A stretch of DNA of 64,000 nt from Rubrivivax sp. (GTDB taxonomy: Bacteria > Pseudomonadota > Gammaproteobacteria > Burkholderiales > Burkholderiaceae_C): NCBI GenBank assembly GCA_027489455.1, contig JAIXZR010000028.1, positions 1-64,000 of the forward strand, written 5' to 3'. Shown here in pieces: positions 30,380 to 38,683 of this stretch. How positions within the stretch are numbered: position 1 is the first letter of the stretch; each line of letters begins with the position of its first letter. Under the pieces are notes generated by a model. The model was not told where the DNA came from. It searched no databases and saw only the letters and a list, made by a program, of their open reading frames with translations. The translations under genes and the position numbers were made by a program.

Positions 30380-30445
30380 CAGAGGTCCTTTCAGCGGGAT
30401 AGCGAAGCGCCTTATATACCTAACGGATATACGTTATCAGGGTGA
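30380..30445 (-). promoter_or_regulatory. Putative promoter/operator of the RHH-jet-sng operon
   Basis: Upstream of 30374 on the minus strand: TATATAAG -10-like element and dyad TAACG-gatata-CGTTA (30421-30436). Confidence 0.45.
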
Positions 30446-30993
30446 GACTGCTTCGGCGTCCTTTGAACTGGTGGAGTGGCGGCGACGGATCGAAAGAACG
30501 ATTGCGCTCGAGGGCCAGTACCCGCAAAGAGCGAAATGTTGGGTGCTGGCCGGCTCACCGGATGAGCCACTACTGCGCGACCAAGCAGCGGTAGCCGCGC
30601 AGTGCGGCTTCCAGAGTGGTTCCATGCTGAAGTCCGGGCTTCCGATGTTCGACTGTGTTCGACATGTCGCCGCACATCACTCCCGTCTTTGGAACCACAG
30701 TTGGCACTGCCGCCCGAAGAGCGCTGCCGATGGCTTGGGGTGATCCACAAGGACAAGCGCGCCAGGTCCAAGCTGTTCGCGGCAATGACATGCATAAGGC
30801 TGCTGATTCGGGCGATTGACCCAACTTCGTTCCCGCGTACCCGCTGGTTTCGCTGTAGGCTGCCGGGTTAGTTGAGGGCTGGGAGAGTCTGCCGCTGTGG
30901 TCCGCATAGGGTGCGGCCTCCAGGTGTGCTACGCCCCCTGCCTTCGCTGGCCGCGCCGTGGGACCGGCCCATCTCGGCACCAGTCCCTCTTCG

Positions 30994-32649
30994 TCAAGCG
31001 GAGGTTGCGCTCCACGTCTGCGGCGACTTCAAGGCAGCCAGCTTCTCGAAGAACAGTGTGCCGTGGTGCAGCGGCATGCCCTTCATGCTTTCCAGGCGAC
31101 CGGAGCCACCGGCGTAGCGGACTTGGGTCGTTACGACAACAGCGACATCCATCGCCTTGAGCTCGTCGAGAAGCTCCTGAATGTGGGCTGCCAGGTGTGG
31201 CTCATCGATGGGCTCTTCGGCACCTTCGAACCCTTCGGTCGGCTTGCCGAACGGCCCAGCGCTGAGCTGCAACAGCTCCACGTACTCCTGCAGCGACTCG
31301 GCGATGCGGTTCACCTCGTTGAGCTCGGCACCCTGCAGGCGCTCGCCGAAGATGCGGCGCCACACATGGGTCTGCTTGAGGGCAGTCAGGAACGTAGCTC
31401 CGTCCTCGATGCGGTACCCGATGCCATCCTGCTTCTCTTCCGGGAGCAGGGCGTTGGGGCTGGCCAGGCCGAGCGCGCCCGACAAGAGCGGAACGGCGGA
31501 CTCATGGGCGAAGCCGTACTTTCGGATTCGCTGAACAGCATTGAGGGCGAGGCCCGACAGCGACGCGAGCTGCTTCGGCGAAAGATTCGCTTCTCGCATC
31601 GCGACGTCGAGTGCTGCCTTGCTGACGGGGAAGTGGTTCTCGACGTCCTCGGCCCGCTGCACGCCAGTCATGACTCGGCCGAAGTGCTGGGTTGCGTTGC
31701 CGCCATTCATGCGGCGCAGCCGCGCCAAGCGGGTCAGCAGGCCGTTCAACTGTGCCGGCGCCAGGCCTCCAGGCACGTGCCGTTGGTCGGTGTTCGAGGT
31801 CCACAGTGGCTTGAGCTCAATAGGCCCTTGGTCAGAGTCGAAGCGCAGAACGTCACCAACCAGGACTGTGTTCGGGAGCGCCCGAAAGCTGTCGAGTACA
31901 GGCAGCAGCTCCAGGTCAGCCCAGCACGTCACAACGTCGCCGGTTTCGACGCGCCGCACCTCCGGGCAGAGGTAGTAGTGCGGAGGAAGCGTCGTACTGC
32001 GCATGGAATTGACGACCAGCAGGCCTGGGTAGGTGTACTCCAGGGTGCGAATGAGGCGGTCGCAGAAGGCCCGCGACTCCGTGGGAGGCAGTTTGCCGAG
32101 CTCAGTTCGGTCGCCCAAGCCCGCAAACCTGCAGAGCCGGAAATCGAGCCACGGCGCCGTCGGGTGCTCGAACTCGACCACGAGCATTTGCTCTCCGATG
32201 CCCAGGGTTGCGAGCGCCACCGCCTCTGCCGTCGGCCAGGCTGCCTCCAGCAGCTTGAGCAGGTGATCGGTCGCTTCGGACATCGAGGGGAACAGCTGGA
32301 TGCCGCCTGCTTTCTCGCCGTCCATGCTGGTCAACAGGCCGTAGTGAACGCGCTCCTGATGGGCGTCGAAGGGCAGGTCGGCCTGGAGCTTTCGCATCCA
32401 GTTCGGCTTGCCGCACATTCGAGCAAGTGCCTCGAGCGCGTTGCTGTGCTTGATAACGACGCCATGGGCGGCGAGGGCGGCGACTAGCTTGCGGCCAAGT
32501 AGTTTGGACTCGCCCGGCTTGTGCAACTCGATGGAGCGGCAAACGTTCTGAGCCGCGGTGTCGGACAGCGGTTGCTCGCGCGCAGCGAGGAACTCGCGCA
32601 GACGCGCCGCCTGTTCCGGGAGAGAGAGTGTCGAGACGATAGAAGCCAC
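30994..32649 (-). CDS. Hypothetical protein of unknown function (transposon cargo)
   Basis: 551-aa ORF; GTG start at 32649 preceded by AAGGA (5'-GAAGGAACACCCCGTGGCTTCT); internal HTH-like SPKQLASLSGLALNAVQRIRKYGFAHES. Confidence 0.7.
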   Translation of the reverse strand: MASIVSTLSLPEQAARLREFLAAREQPLSDTAAQNVCRSIELHKPGESKLLGRKLVAALAAHGVVIKHSNALEALARMCGKPNWMRKLQADLPFDAHQERVHYGLLTSMDGEKAGGIQLFPSMSEATDHLLKLLEAAWPTAEAVALATLGIGEQMLVVEFEHPTAPWLDFRLCRFAGLGDRTELGKLPPTESRAFCDRLIRTLEYTYPGLLVVNSMRSTTLPPHYYLCPEVRRVETGDVVTCWADLELLPVLDSFRALPNTVLVGDVLRFDSDQGPIELKPLWTSNTDQRHVPGGLAPAQLNGLLTRLARLRRMNGGNATQHFGRVMTGVQRAEDVENHFPVSKAALDVAMREANLSPKQLASLSGLALNAVQRIRKYGFAHESAVPLLSGALGLASPNALLPEEKQDGIGYRIEDGATFLTALKQTHVWRRIFGERLQGAELNEVNRIAESLQEYVELLQLSAGPFGKPTEGFEGAEEPIDEPHLAAHIQELLDELKAMDVAVVVTTQVRYAGGSGRLESMKGMPLHHGTLFFEKLAALKSPQTWSATSA

Positions 32650-33049
32650 GGGGTGTTCCTTCCGTAGGTTGGGCCTGCGGAACTCGCGGGTGGCGCTGCG
32701 CGTTGCCGTGCGAGCCCACATCGGACCTCACGGAGGAATCACTCGTAGCCGCCGGGCGGCTGGTCTCGCTCGCCGGATTTAGCCGTGCCGCTTTCGCGGT
32801 GCGCAACTGACAGGCCCCGGGGTGGCCTTGGTGCGGATTGAGCCACGACGACGGGTGGTCTGTCAACGTGCCACCTTCACGCCCACTTCTGCCCCGTACT
32901 GCATGCGGTGACTACCCGCTGGTGGAGCGCGCACCCGGCTCTGCCGCGTGAAGCCGCGCGCCCGTTCGTACCTCACGCTCTTCGGGATCCTTGGGCGCGG
33001 GGGCTGGGGCATGTCCTCGGACGGGTAATCGCCTTGATCGACAGCGTCA

Positions 33050-33720
33050 GTAATCAGATGCCGGATGCGCCGCTATTCCTGACTAGCATTGTCGTCCTGT
33101 CATGTGGTCTGAGCGCTGGTCTGCCGACCAGAGGATTTGGCAGCCACTGGCCGGGGTATGACTCGCTCTCCCGCGACGACAAAGAGGCCAAAGTCTCGGC
33201 TGAGCATCTGCGAGTGCTGCAATTTGGCAGTCGCTGGAACCTGGTTTTGCGGCTTATTGGCATGAAGCAGATTGCGGCGCCCATCGGTGCCGATGGTCGA
33301 CCCGCCAAAGGTGGTTGGGGCGGGGTTGAGTCGGAGGCTCACAAAGCATTGAAGCGGTATGTGCTCGGTCATCCGCAACTGCTCAGTGCGGCGGCTGACT
33401 GGGACGCGCAGGAGGAATTCGCACTTCGCTCAGCTGACGAACTGGACGTGATGTTCAGGCCGGACCGTATCTGGATCGGCGTCGAGGTTAAGTCCAAGGT
33501 CTCCGACGGCAACCCCAACGACTACGAACGAGGGATCTAGCAAGCGGTGAAGTACCGCGCGGTGCTGGAGGCAAAGGCGCACATTGACCAACCACACGAT
33601 CCGCCTGAAGTTCACGTGGTGCTTGTGCTTGAACGGCAACCCCCCCTGAGTACCGTGGGGTCGCAGGCGCTCTCGGCGTGAAAGTAGTCGAACGGGTGTC
33701 TGCCGAAGACGACACAGCGA
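33050..33720 (+). pseudogene. PD-(D/E)XK-type nuclease-like gene interrupted by amber codon and frameshift
   Basis: ELDVMFRPDRIWIGVEVKSKVSDGNPNDYERGI then TAG (33538-33540), frame continues QAVKYRAVLEAKAHIDQPHDPPEVHVVLVLERQPP, then shift near a C7 run to ...GVKVVERVSAEDDTATHK*. Confidence 0.55.
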
Positions 33721-33847
33721 CGCACAAGTAGCATTTCCACATTGGCCTCGTTCTGCGCCAGTGGGCGGATACGGTTCAGGCCTCGTGGCCTTCGGCGGCT
33801 TCTGACGCCCTTGCGATATTTCGTTGCGGCGTGGACTATGTCGGAAG

Positions 33848-35611
33848 ATGGCTGCCGACTTGTTCCCTCGCGCTGACTCGCTGCTGGACTGGCTTCCAGG
33901 GGAGTCCCTTTTCAGCCTGTGCAGCAGGCACCACAGGCTATGGGGACACAGCCTCTCCTCGCGCTCAACCGAGAACCTGTTTGGCGGTAGCCGACTGGGG
34001 ACGCAACACGACTTCCCCAGTGCGCTGGACAACTTTGCCGCTCGGACAGAGGGGCGGCTTGGGACTGCCCAAGAGACCGCTCGCGACCGGACACTGCTTC
34101 GTTTCTATCGACCTTTCCTGCCTCAGTCAGAATTGGACCACGTCATCTGGGCGATGCGCGGCCCAGCCGTTGCACACCTCAAGTTTCGCTTGGGCCTGTT
34201 GACCAGTCGCTTCAGGGCCAACCACCCCTTGAAGGCTTGCGCGGCCTGCATGCAGAACGACCTTGAAGAGCATGGCTGGGTCTACTGGCACCTCGTTCAC
34301 CAGTTTCCGGGCGTTTGGTTCTGTCCTACGCACAGCGTGCCTCTGCGTACATCACGGCTCAAGTCGACCGGCGTTGAGCGCTTCCTCTGGCACCTCCCAA
34401 GAACGACACAACTGGTTGACTCGTGGCCGCCTAGCAATGCCGATCCAAGCGCGGCGCTGTTGCGCCTGTCCAATCTGACGGTCGCTCTGGTGGGGGCCGA
34501 CCGTGAAGTCGGGTGGCTGGGTGCGGACTTGGTACAGAGCACGCTCCGAGCGCGGCTCAGGGAGCGAGGGTGGTTGACGCCTTCCGGGAACACCCGACTG
34601 ACTGAAGCGGCCAACGACTACCTCCAGCATTGCTCACAACTTCGTGGGCCTGAGGAGCTAAGCGGCCTCCCTGCCACGAACGATGAAGCTAAGGTGCAAA
34701 TCGGACGGTTGATCAGACCTTTGCGCTCGGGCGTCCACCCCATCAGATTGTTGGTGGCCATCGATTGGCTCTTCAGCGACGCCAGTGACTTTCAGGCGAT
34801 GCACACAATGCCTCCCGGTGCCGCAGTTGAACCAAGCGCAGCTGACGGCGTGCGCCAGGGGGAGGATGTGGCGAAGGACGACGCGCGCCGCATGCAGCTG
34901 GCCGAGCTGTTGAAGTCGGGGGCGTCGGCGACAGCAGCGGCAAAGCAGCTCGGCATCGATGTTGCGACGGCCATGGCTTGGGCCGCTTCTGGCGGTGTTC
35001 AGGTGCGGCGGCGGCCCAAGGTACTGAAGCCAGCGGCGCGCGTCTCGTTGGTGCGATGCCTTCGCCGAGGCATGGACAAGGTCGATGCTGCCGGGCGCCA
35101 CGGCATCTCCGTCGAGACCGTCACACGCCTCTTGCACACGGAGGTCGGTTTGCATGCGGCGTGGAAGGCCGCCAGGACCGCAAGGGCGCAGCGCATGGCT
35201 CGCGCTGCCTGGACAAAGCTGCTGATGGCCCATCCGGGCATCGGCGTGAAGGTGCTGCGATCAATGGATCCGGCCAGCTACGCCTGGCTATACCGGAACG
35301 ACCGGCCTTGGTTGACGGAGCACACACCAGCCAATGCCGCGGAGATGACAACACTTCGGCAGAGCCCAGTGCGATGGGACGAGCGGGACCGGTCGCTAAG
35401 CGTGGAGGTAGAAAAAGCCGTGGAACGCCTTGCGGGATCTGGCCGGAAGTTGCAGCTTTGGCAAATCTTCCAGGCGGTTCCCCAACTCAAACCCAAGCTC
35501 GCCGTGCTGCACCGACTGCCACTGACTCAGCAGGTTCTCGAGAGGGCGCTCGGGCGACGTCTGGCCCGCAAGCCACCCGACATGCTTCAACTGGAGCCAC
35601 CAGCCACTTGA
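33848..35611 (+). CDS. tnsD: TniQ family protein, TnsD-type (candidate attTn7 target selector)
   Basis: LLDWLPGESLFSLCSRHHRLWGHS; zinc-binding CAACMQNDLEEHGWVYWHLVHQFPGVWFCPTHSVPL; C-terminal HTHs and DPASYAWLYRNDRPWLTEHTP typical of TnsD. Confidence 0.85.
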   Translation: MAADLFPRADSLLDWLPGESLFSLCSRHHRLWGHSLSSRSTENLFGGSRLGTQHDFPSALDNFAARTEGRLGTAQETARDRTLLRFYRPFLPQSELDHVIWAMRGPAVAHLKFRLGLLTSRFRANHPLKACAACMQNDLEEHGWVYWHLVHQFPGVWFCPTHSVPLRTSRLKSTGVERFLWHLPRTTQLVDSWPPSNADPSAALLRLSNLTVALVGADREVGWLGADLVQSTLRARLRERGWLTPSGNTRLTEAANDYLQHCSQLRGPEELSGLPATNDEAKVQIGRLIRPLRSGVHPIRLLVAIDWLFSDASDFQAMHTMPPGAAVEPSAADGVRQGEDVAKDDARRMQLAELLKSGASATAAAKQLGIDVATAMAWAASGGVQVRRRPKVLKPAARVSLVRCLRRGMDKVDAAGRHGISVETVTRLLHTEVGLHAAWKAARTARAQRMARAAWTKLLMAHPGIGVKVLRSMDPASYAWLYRNDRPWLTEHTPANAAEMTTLRQSPVRWDERDRSLSVEVEKAVERLAGSGRKLQLWQIFQAVPQLKPKLAVLHRLPLTQQVLERALGRRLARKPPDMLQLEPPAT

Positions 35612-35652
35612 ATGCAAGAGAATGCGGATATGTATCGTGATATGCTTTATGC

Positions 35653-36015
35653 ATGTTAGATGCAGCCACTGTCGCGCGCGCCCTCAGGGCAGGTGAAATC
35701 TGCCGGGAGCATGGGATCACGCAGGCTCAGATCGCCGAGGCGGTCGGCGCCAGCCAGTCGCAGGTGAGCCGGATCCTGTCCGGGCACGGACTCCGCCAGT
35801 CCAGGCTCCTTGAGGAGGTCTGCCTCTACATTGAGCGATTTTCTGGCGGCGTCACAGCGGATGCCGTTCGAGGCAACGCTGAACTCGTCGAGGCGATTCA
35901 GGCGGCCTGGGATGGGTCGGCATCGCACGCCCGGGCACTGTCGACAGTCATCCGCTCGCTCTCGTTGCTGAGCCCAAAGGGCGATGCCATCAGGAAGGCG
36001 GGCAGCGATGATTGA
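35653..36015 (+). CDS. Small HTH (XRE/Cro-like) protein
   Basis: REHGITQAQIAEAVGASQSQVSRILSGHGLRQSRLLEEVCLYIERF; stop overlaps start of the next tniQ by 8 nt. Confidence 0.75.
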   Translation: MLDAATVARALRAGEICREHGITQAQIAEAVGASQSQVSRILSGHGLRQSRLLEEVCLYIERFSGGVTADAVRGNAELVEAIQAAWDGSASHARALSTVIRSLSLLSPKGDAIRKAGSDD

Positions 36016-37387
36016 GGCAGACCTCATCCGGCTGGAGGCGCTGCCAGATGAGTTTGACAGTTCCTACTTGGGCGCGGTGATGCGATGCAACGGCTATCGC
36101 ACGGCTCCCGAGGCCGTCCAGGCCATGACTCGCTGGGCTCGGCGCCACGAGAACATCCAAGAAGACATCACCTGTGTCGAACTGTTGAGCCGAGTGGCCG
36201 GCATCGAGCCCGTTTCCTTTGTGCGGCAGCACACCACTCTGCCGTTCAGGCGCGGAATTACCTCCTATCAGCACTCACTTGAACACGGGAGTCCGGCAAA
36301 TCGGCAGATCCTGCGCCTTTCAGCGATGCGAGTGGCCCGCCAAGGAGCCTACCTCTGCGAAGACTGCGTCAAGTCGGACCAGGTAACCCTCGGTCGCAGT
36401 TACTGGCGACGGGCGCATCAGCTTCCGGGCATCTATTGGTGTGCCAAGCATCGACTGACGCTCCGATTGGTCGAGGCCGAAGACGCTTTTCTTGCTGCAC
36501 CTTCGGCATGGCTTCCTGAATCCCAGGAGCTCGGACAACCATGGGTCCAAACCTCGAGCCGTCACCCGATGATTGAGCGCTTTGCACAAGTCTGCCTTGG
36601 CCTTCTTGATACGCGCAAACCCATTGCAGTCCGGGCTGCACGCAACGTATTGCAGGTGCCAGCACGTCAAGCCGGACTCCGCATGCACGCCAGCGGCAAG
36701 AAGACCTGCACTGAACCCTTGCTCAGCGACAGGATCGCATCGGCTTTTCCCTCCGAATGGCTTGAGACGATTCTTCCTGGACTAGCCAGCAAACCGACCG
36801 GCGCCATCGTGAGCCAGGTCGACGGCGTCCTATGGATGTCCAACTCGGCATCCTCTTCAGTCGCCTACGCGATGGCGGCTTGCGTGCTCTTCGGGTCTGC
36901 AGACGAGGCGCTGCGCAAGTTCATGGCGGCAGACAAGAACCATGCGATAACTCCGCAGAAGGATGCTGCGCCAGCCGGTCCGGACGTCGATGCGCTTCGT
37001 GCCCTATACATCAAAGGCCGGGGCAGCTACGGCTTGGCGAATCGCTCATCCGGAGGAGGCCAGTACCGCGTCCGCAAATGTCTCGGCGAGATCGGGCTGC
37101 CCACAATGGCTTTGAAAGGGGGCAGATCAATGCTGACCGCCGCGCGGGCCTTGCTGCTCGAAGAACTGGACCTTATGGAGTCGGCTCAGGCTGGCGGAGT
37201 TACCGAAGGCGAGCTCTTGGAGCTGATCAGGCGAACGGCCGCTCCTTTGATCGCTGCCCTGAAAGAAATGGACACAGCGGACGCGACCCCTGGGCGTGTG
37301 ACGCGACGGCGCCCATCCATGCCCAATTGCGTCAAAAGTCCCCGTGCGACGTCGGGCCGGACACGAAGGCAAGAGGCAACCAGCTAG
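36008..37387 (+). CDS. Second TniQ family protein
   Basis: YLGAVMRCNGYRTAPEAVQAM; AYLCEDCVKSDQVTLGRSYWRRAHQLPGIYWCAKHRLTL zinc-finger pattern (CxxC...CxxH). Confidence 0.8.
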   Translation: MIEADLIRLEALPDEFDSSYLGAVMRCNGYRTAPEAVQAMTRWARRHENIQEDITCVELLSRVAGIEPVSFVRQHTTLPFRRGITSYQHSLEHGSPANRQILRLSAMRVARQGAYLCEDCVKSDQVTLGRSYWRRAHQLPGIYWCAKHRLTLRLVEAEDAFLAAPSAWLPESQELGQPWVQTSSRHPMIERFAQVCLGLLDTRKPIAVRAARNVLQVPARQAGLRMHASGKKTCTEPLLSDRIASAFPSEWLETILPGLASKPTGAIVSQVDGVLWMSNSASSSVAYAMAACVLFGSADEALRKFMAADKNHAITPQKDAAPAGPDVDALRALYIKGRGSYGLANRSSGGGQYRVRKCLGEIGLPTMALKGGRSMLTAARALLLEELDLMESAQAGGVTEGELLELIRRTAAPLIAALKEMDTADATPGRVTRRRPSMPNCVKSPRATSGRTRRQEATS

Positions 37388-37402
37388 CCTTGCCGGCGCT
37401 GA

Positions 37403-38683
37403 TCACGACGCCAGAGGCTGCCCAACGCGACTCCAGAATCGCGACCAGACGGTCGTGTCCTGCGATACCAGATCTTCGTACCCTCGCATGCGATTCGGGT
37501 CCTTGCTTCGGATAGCTGCTATGGCCGGTGCGAGCGGGCCGAGATAGGTCTGGGATGCCAAGACGAAATCGGCCTTCGTCAATCGATCTTCTGGGCGCTC
37601 CAGCGCGAGCCGATTGGCTGAAACCCACAGGGCCACAATAATGCGCTGAATCCCGCCGGACAACTCCAGTATGAGTGCGGCAAGCTCGTCGTCAACCGCG
37701 ATCTTCTCCTTCGTGTATTGAAAGCGACCCAGTTGGCCGAGAAATCGGTTCCCGTACTCTGGATCATCGCAGCGATCGAAAAGCGCCAACGAATGGTAGC
37801 CGCCCGTTGCAAATCGCTCCAGGGTACTGAGCCGTTTAGAGAACGCCCCGATTCCGTCCGAAGTGCCCGAAACGAGAACAGCTATGCCCGCGTTGTTGAT
37901 CAGATCCAGAATCCACTTCAAACACCGGTCCTCAACAACGCTCAGTTCAGGCGTCCCGTCCTTCCCGGCCCGACGCCGGCGTTGCTCCAATGTGGCTATC
38001 TTGAAGAAGTTCTGGACTTCGTCTAGATGCAGGATTCCCAGAAAGTGTGCCTTAGCAACCTGAAGCCATTCGTTGAGTTGCTCCAATGGATTCTTAAATC
38101 TATCACGTTCAAGCAGGAGATCGAATCGAGTACTTCCAGTGACTCTCTGCCATTCCCTCATCAGACCCCGCGCGAGATCCTCTGCAGAGCCCGACGGTGG
38201 AACATCGATCGACAAGTGTGTGACCTGAAGGTGAGCATCTTTGAAGCCAGGTAGGTGCGTGTGCAGATAGGTGTGATGGCAGTAAAGGTTGAGGATTCGC
38301 CGAATGCATTGCGTCTTCCCTGTTCCAGAGGGGCCGTCCACCGCAGAAGCGTGAGGCGGTATGCCAGGATAACTGCGTAAGCGCAGTTCACCGCTGATGT
38401 CGCCAAAGGTTGCCGGCGAGCGAGGGTCACGGTAGCCATAGCTGGACCGAATCATCAAGTCGATCGTCTCGAATATGCGCCCTTCCTCAAGTGGTGGTAC
38501 GTGGAAGTCTTTCAGTTGCATCAAGTAGTGCACGCGAATATGTCGCGGCACCTCCTTCAAGTTCCTGGGCCTTTTGGGTAAGTCGATCAACTGCTTTAAC
38601 GCTTGCTCTCGAGAGAGAATGGAACCCAGCGGAGTCTGAAGAGGGTTGCCCGCATAGGGGCCAAGAATGAGTTGGTCAGTCAT
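37403..38683 (-). CDS. tnsC: TnsC-like AAA+ transposition regulator
   Basis: DGPSGTGKTQCIRRILNLY (Walker A), ILHLDEVQNFF (Walker B); ATG at 38683 overlaps tnsB stop. Confidence 0.9.
   Translation of the reverse strand: MTDQLILGPYAGNPLQTPLGSILSREQALKQLIDLPKRPRNLKEVPRHIRVHYLMQLKDFHVPPLEEGRIFETIDLMIRSSYGYRDPRSPATFGDISGELRLRSYPGIPPHASAVDGPSGTGKTQCIRRILNLYCHHTYLHTHLPGFKDAHLQVTHLSIDVPPSGSAEDLARGLMREWQRVTGSTRFDLLLERDRFKNPLEQLNEWLQVAKAHFLGILHLDEVQNFFKIATLEQRRRRAGKDGTPELSVVEDRCLKWILDLINNAGIAVLVSGTSDGIGAFSKRLSTLERFATGGYHSLALFDRCDDPEYGNRFLGQLGRFQYTKEKIAVDDELAALILELSGGIQRIIVALWVSANRLALERPEDRLTKADFVLASQTYLGPLAPAIAAIRSKDPNRMRGYEDLVSQDTTVWSRFWSRVGQPLAS

Noticed and set aside
30412-30980. ORFs in the gap upstream of the RHH gene (30471-30743 +, 30570-30980 -)
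   Set aside because: Overlapping in several frames with no recognisable motif; may be remnants but cannot be supported.
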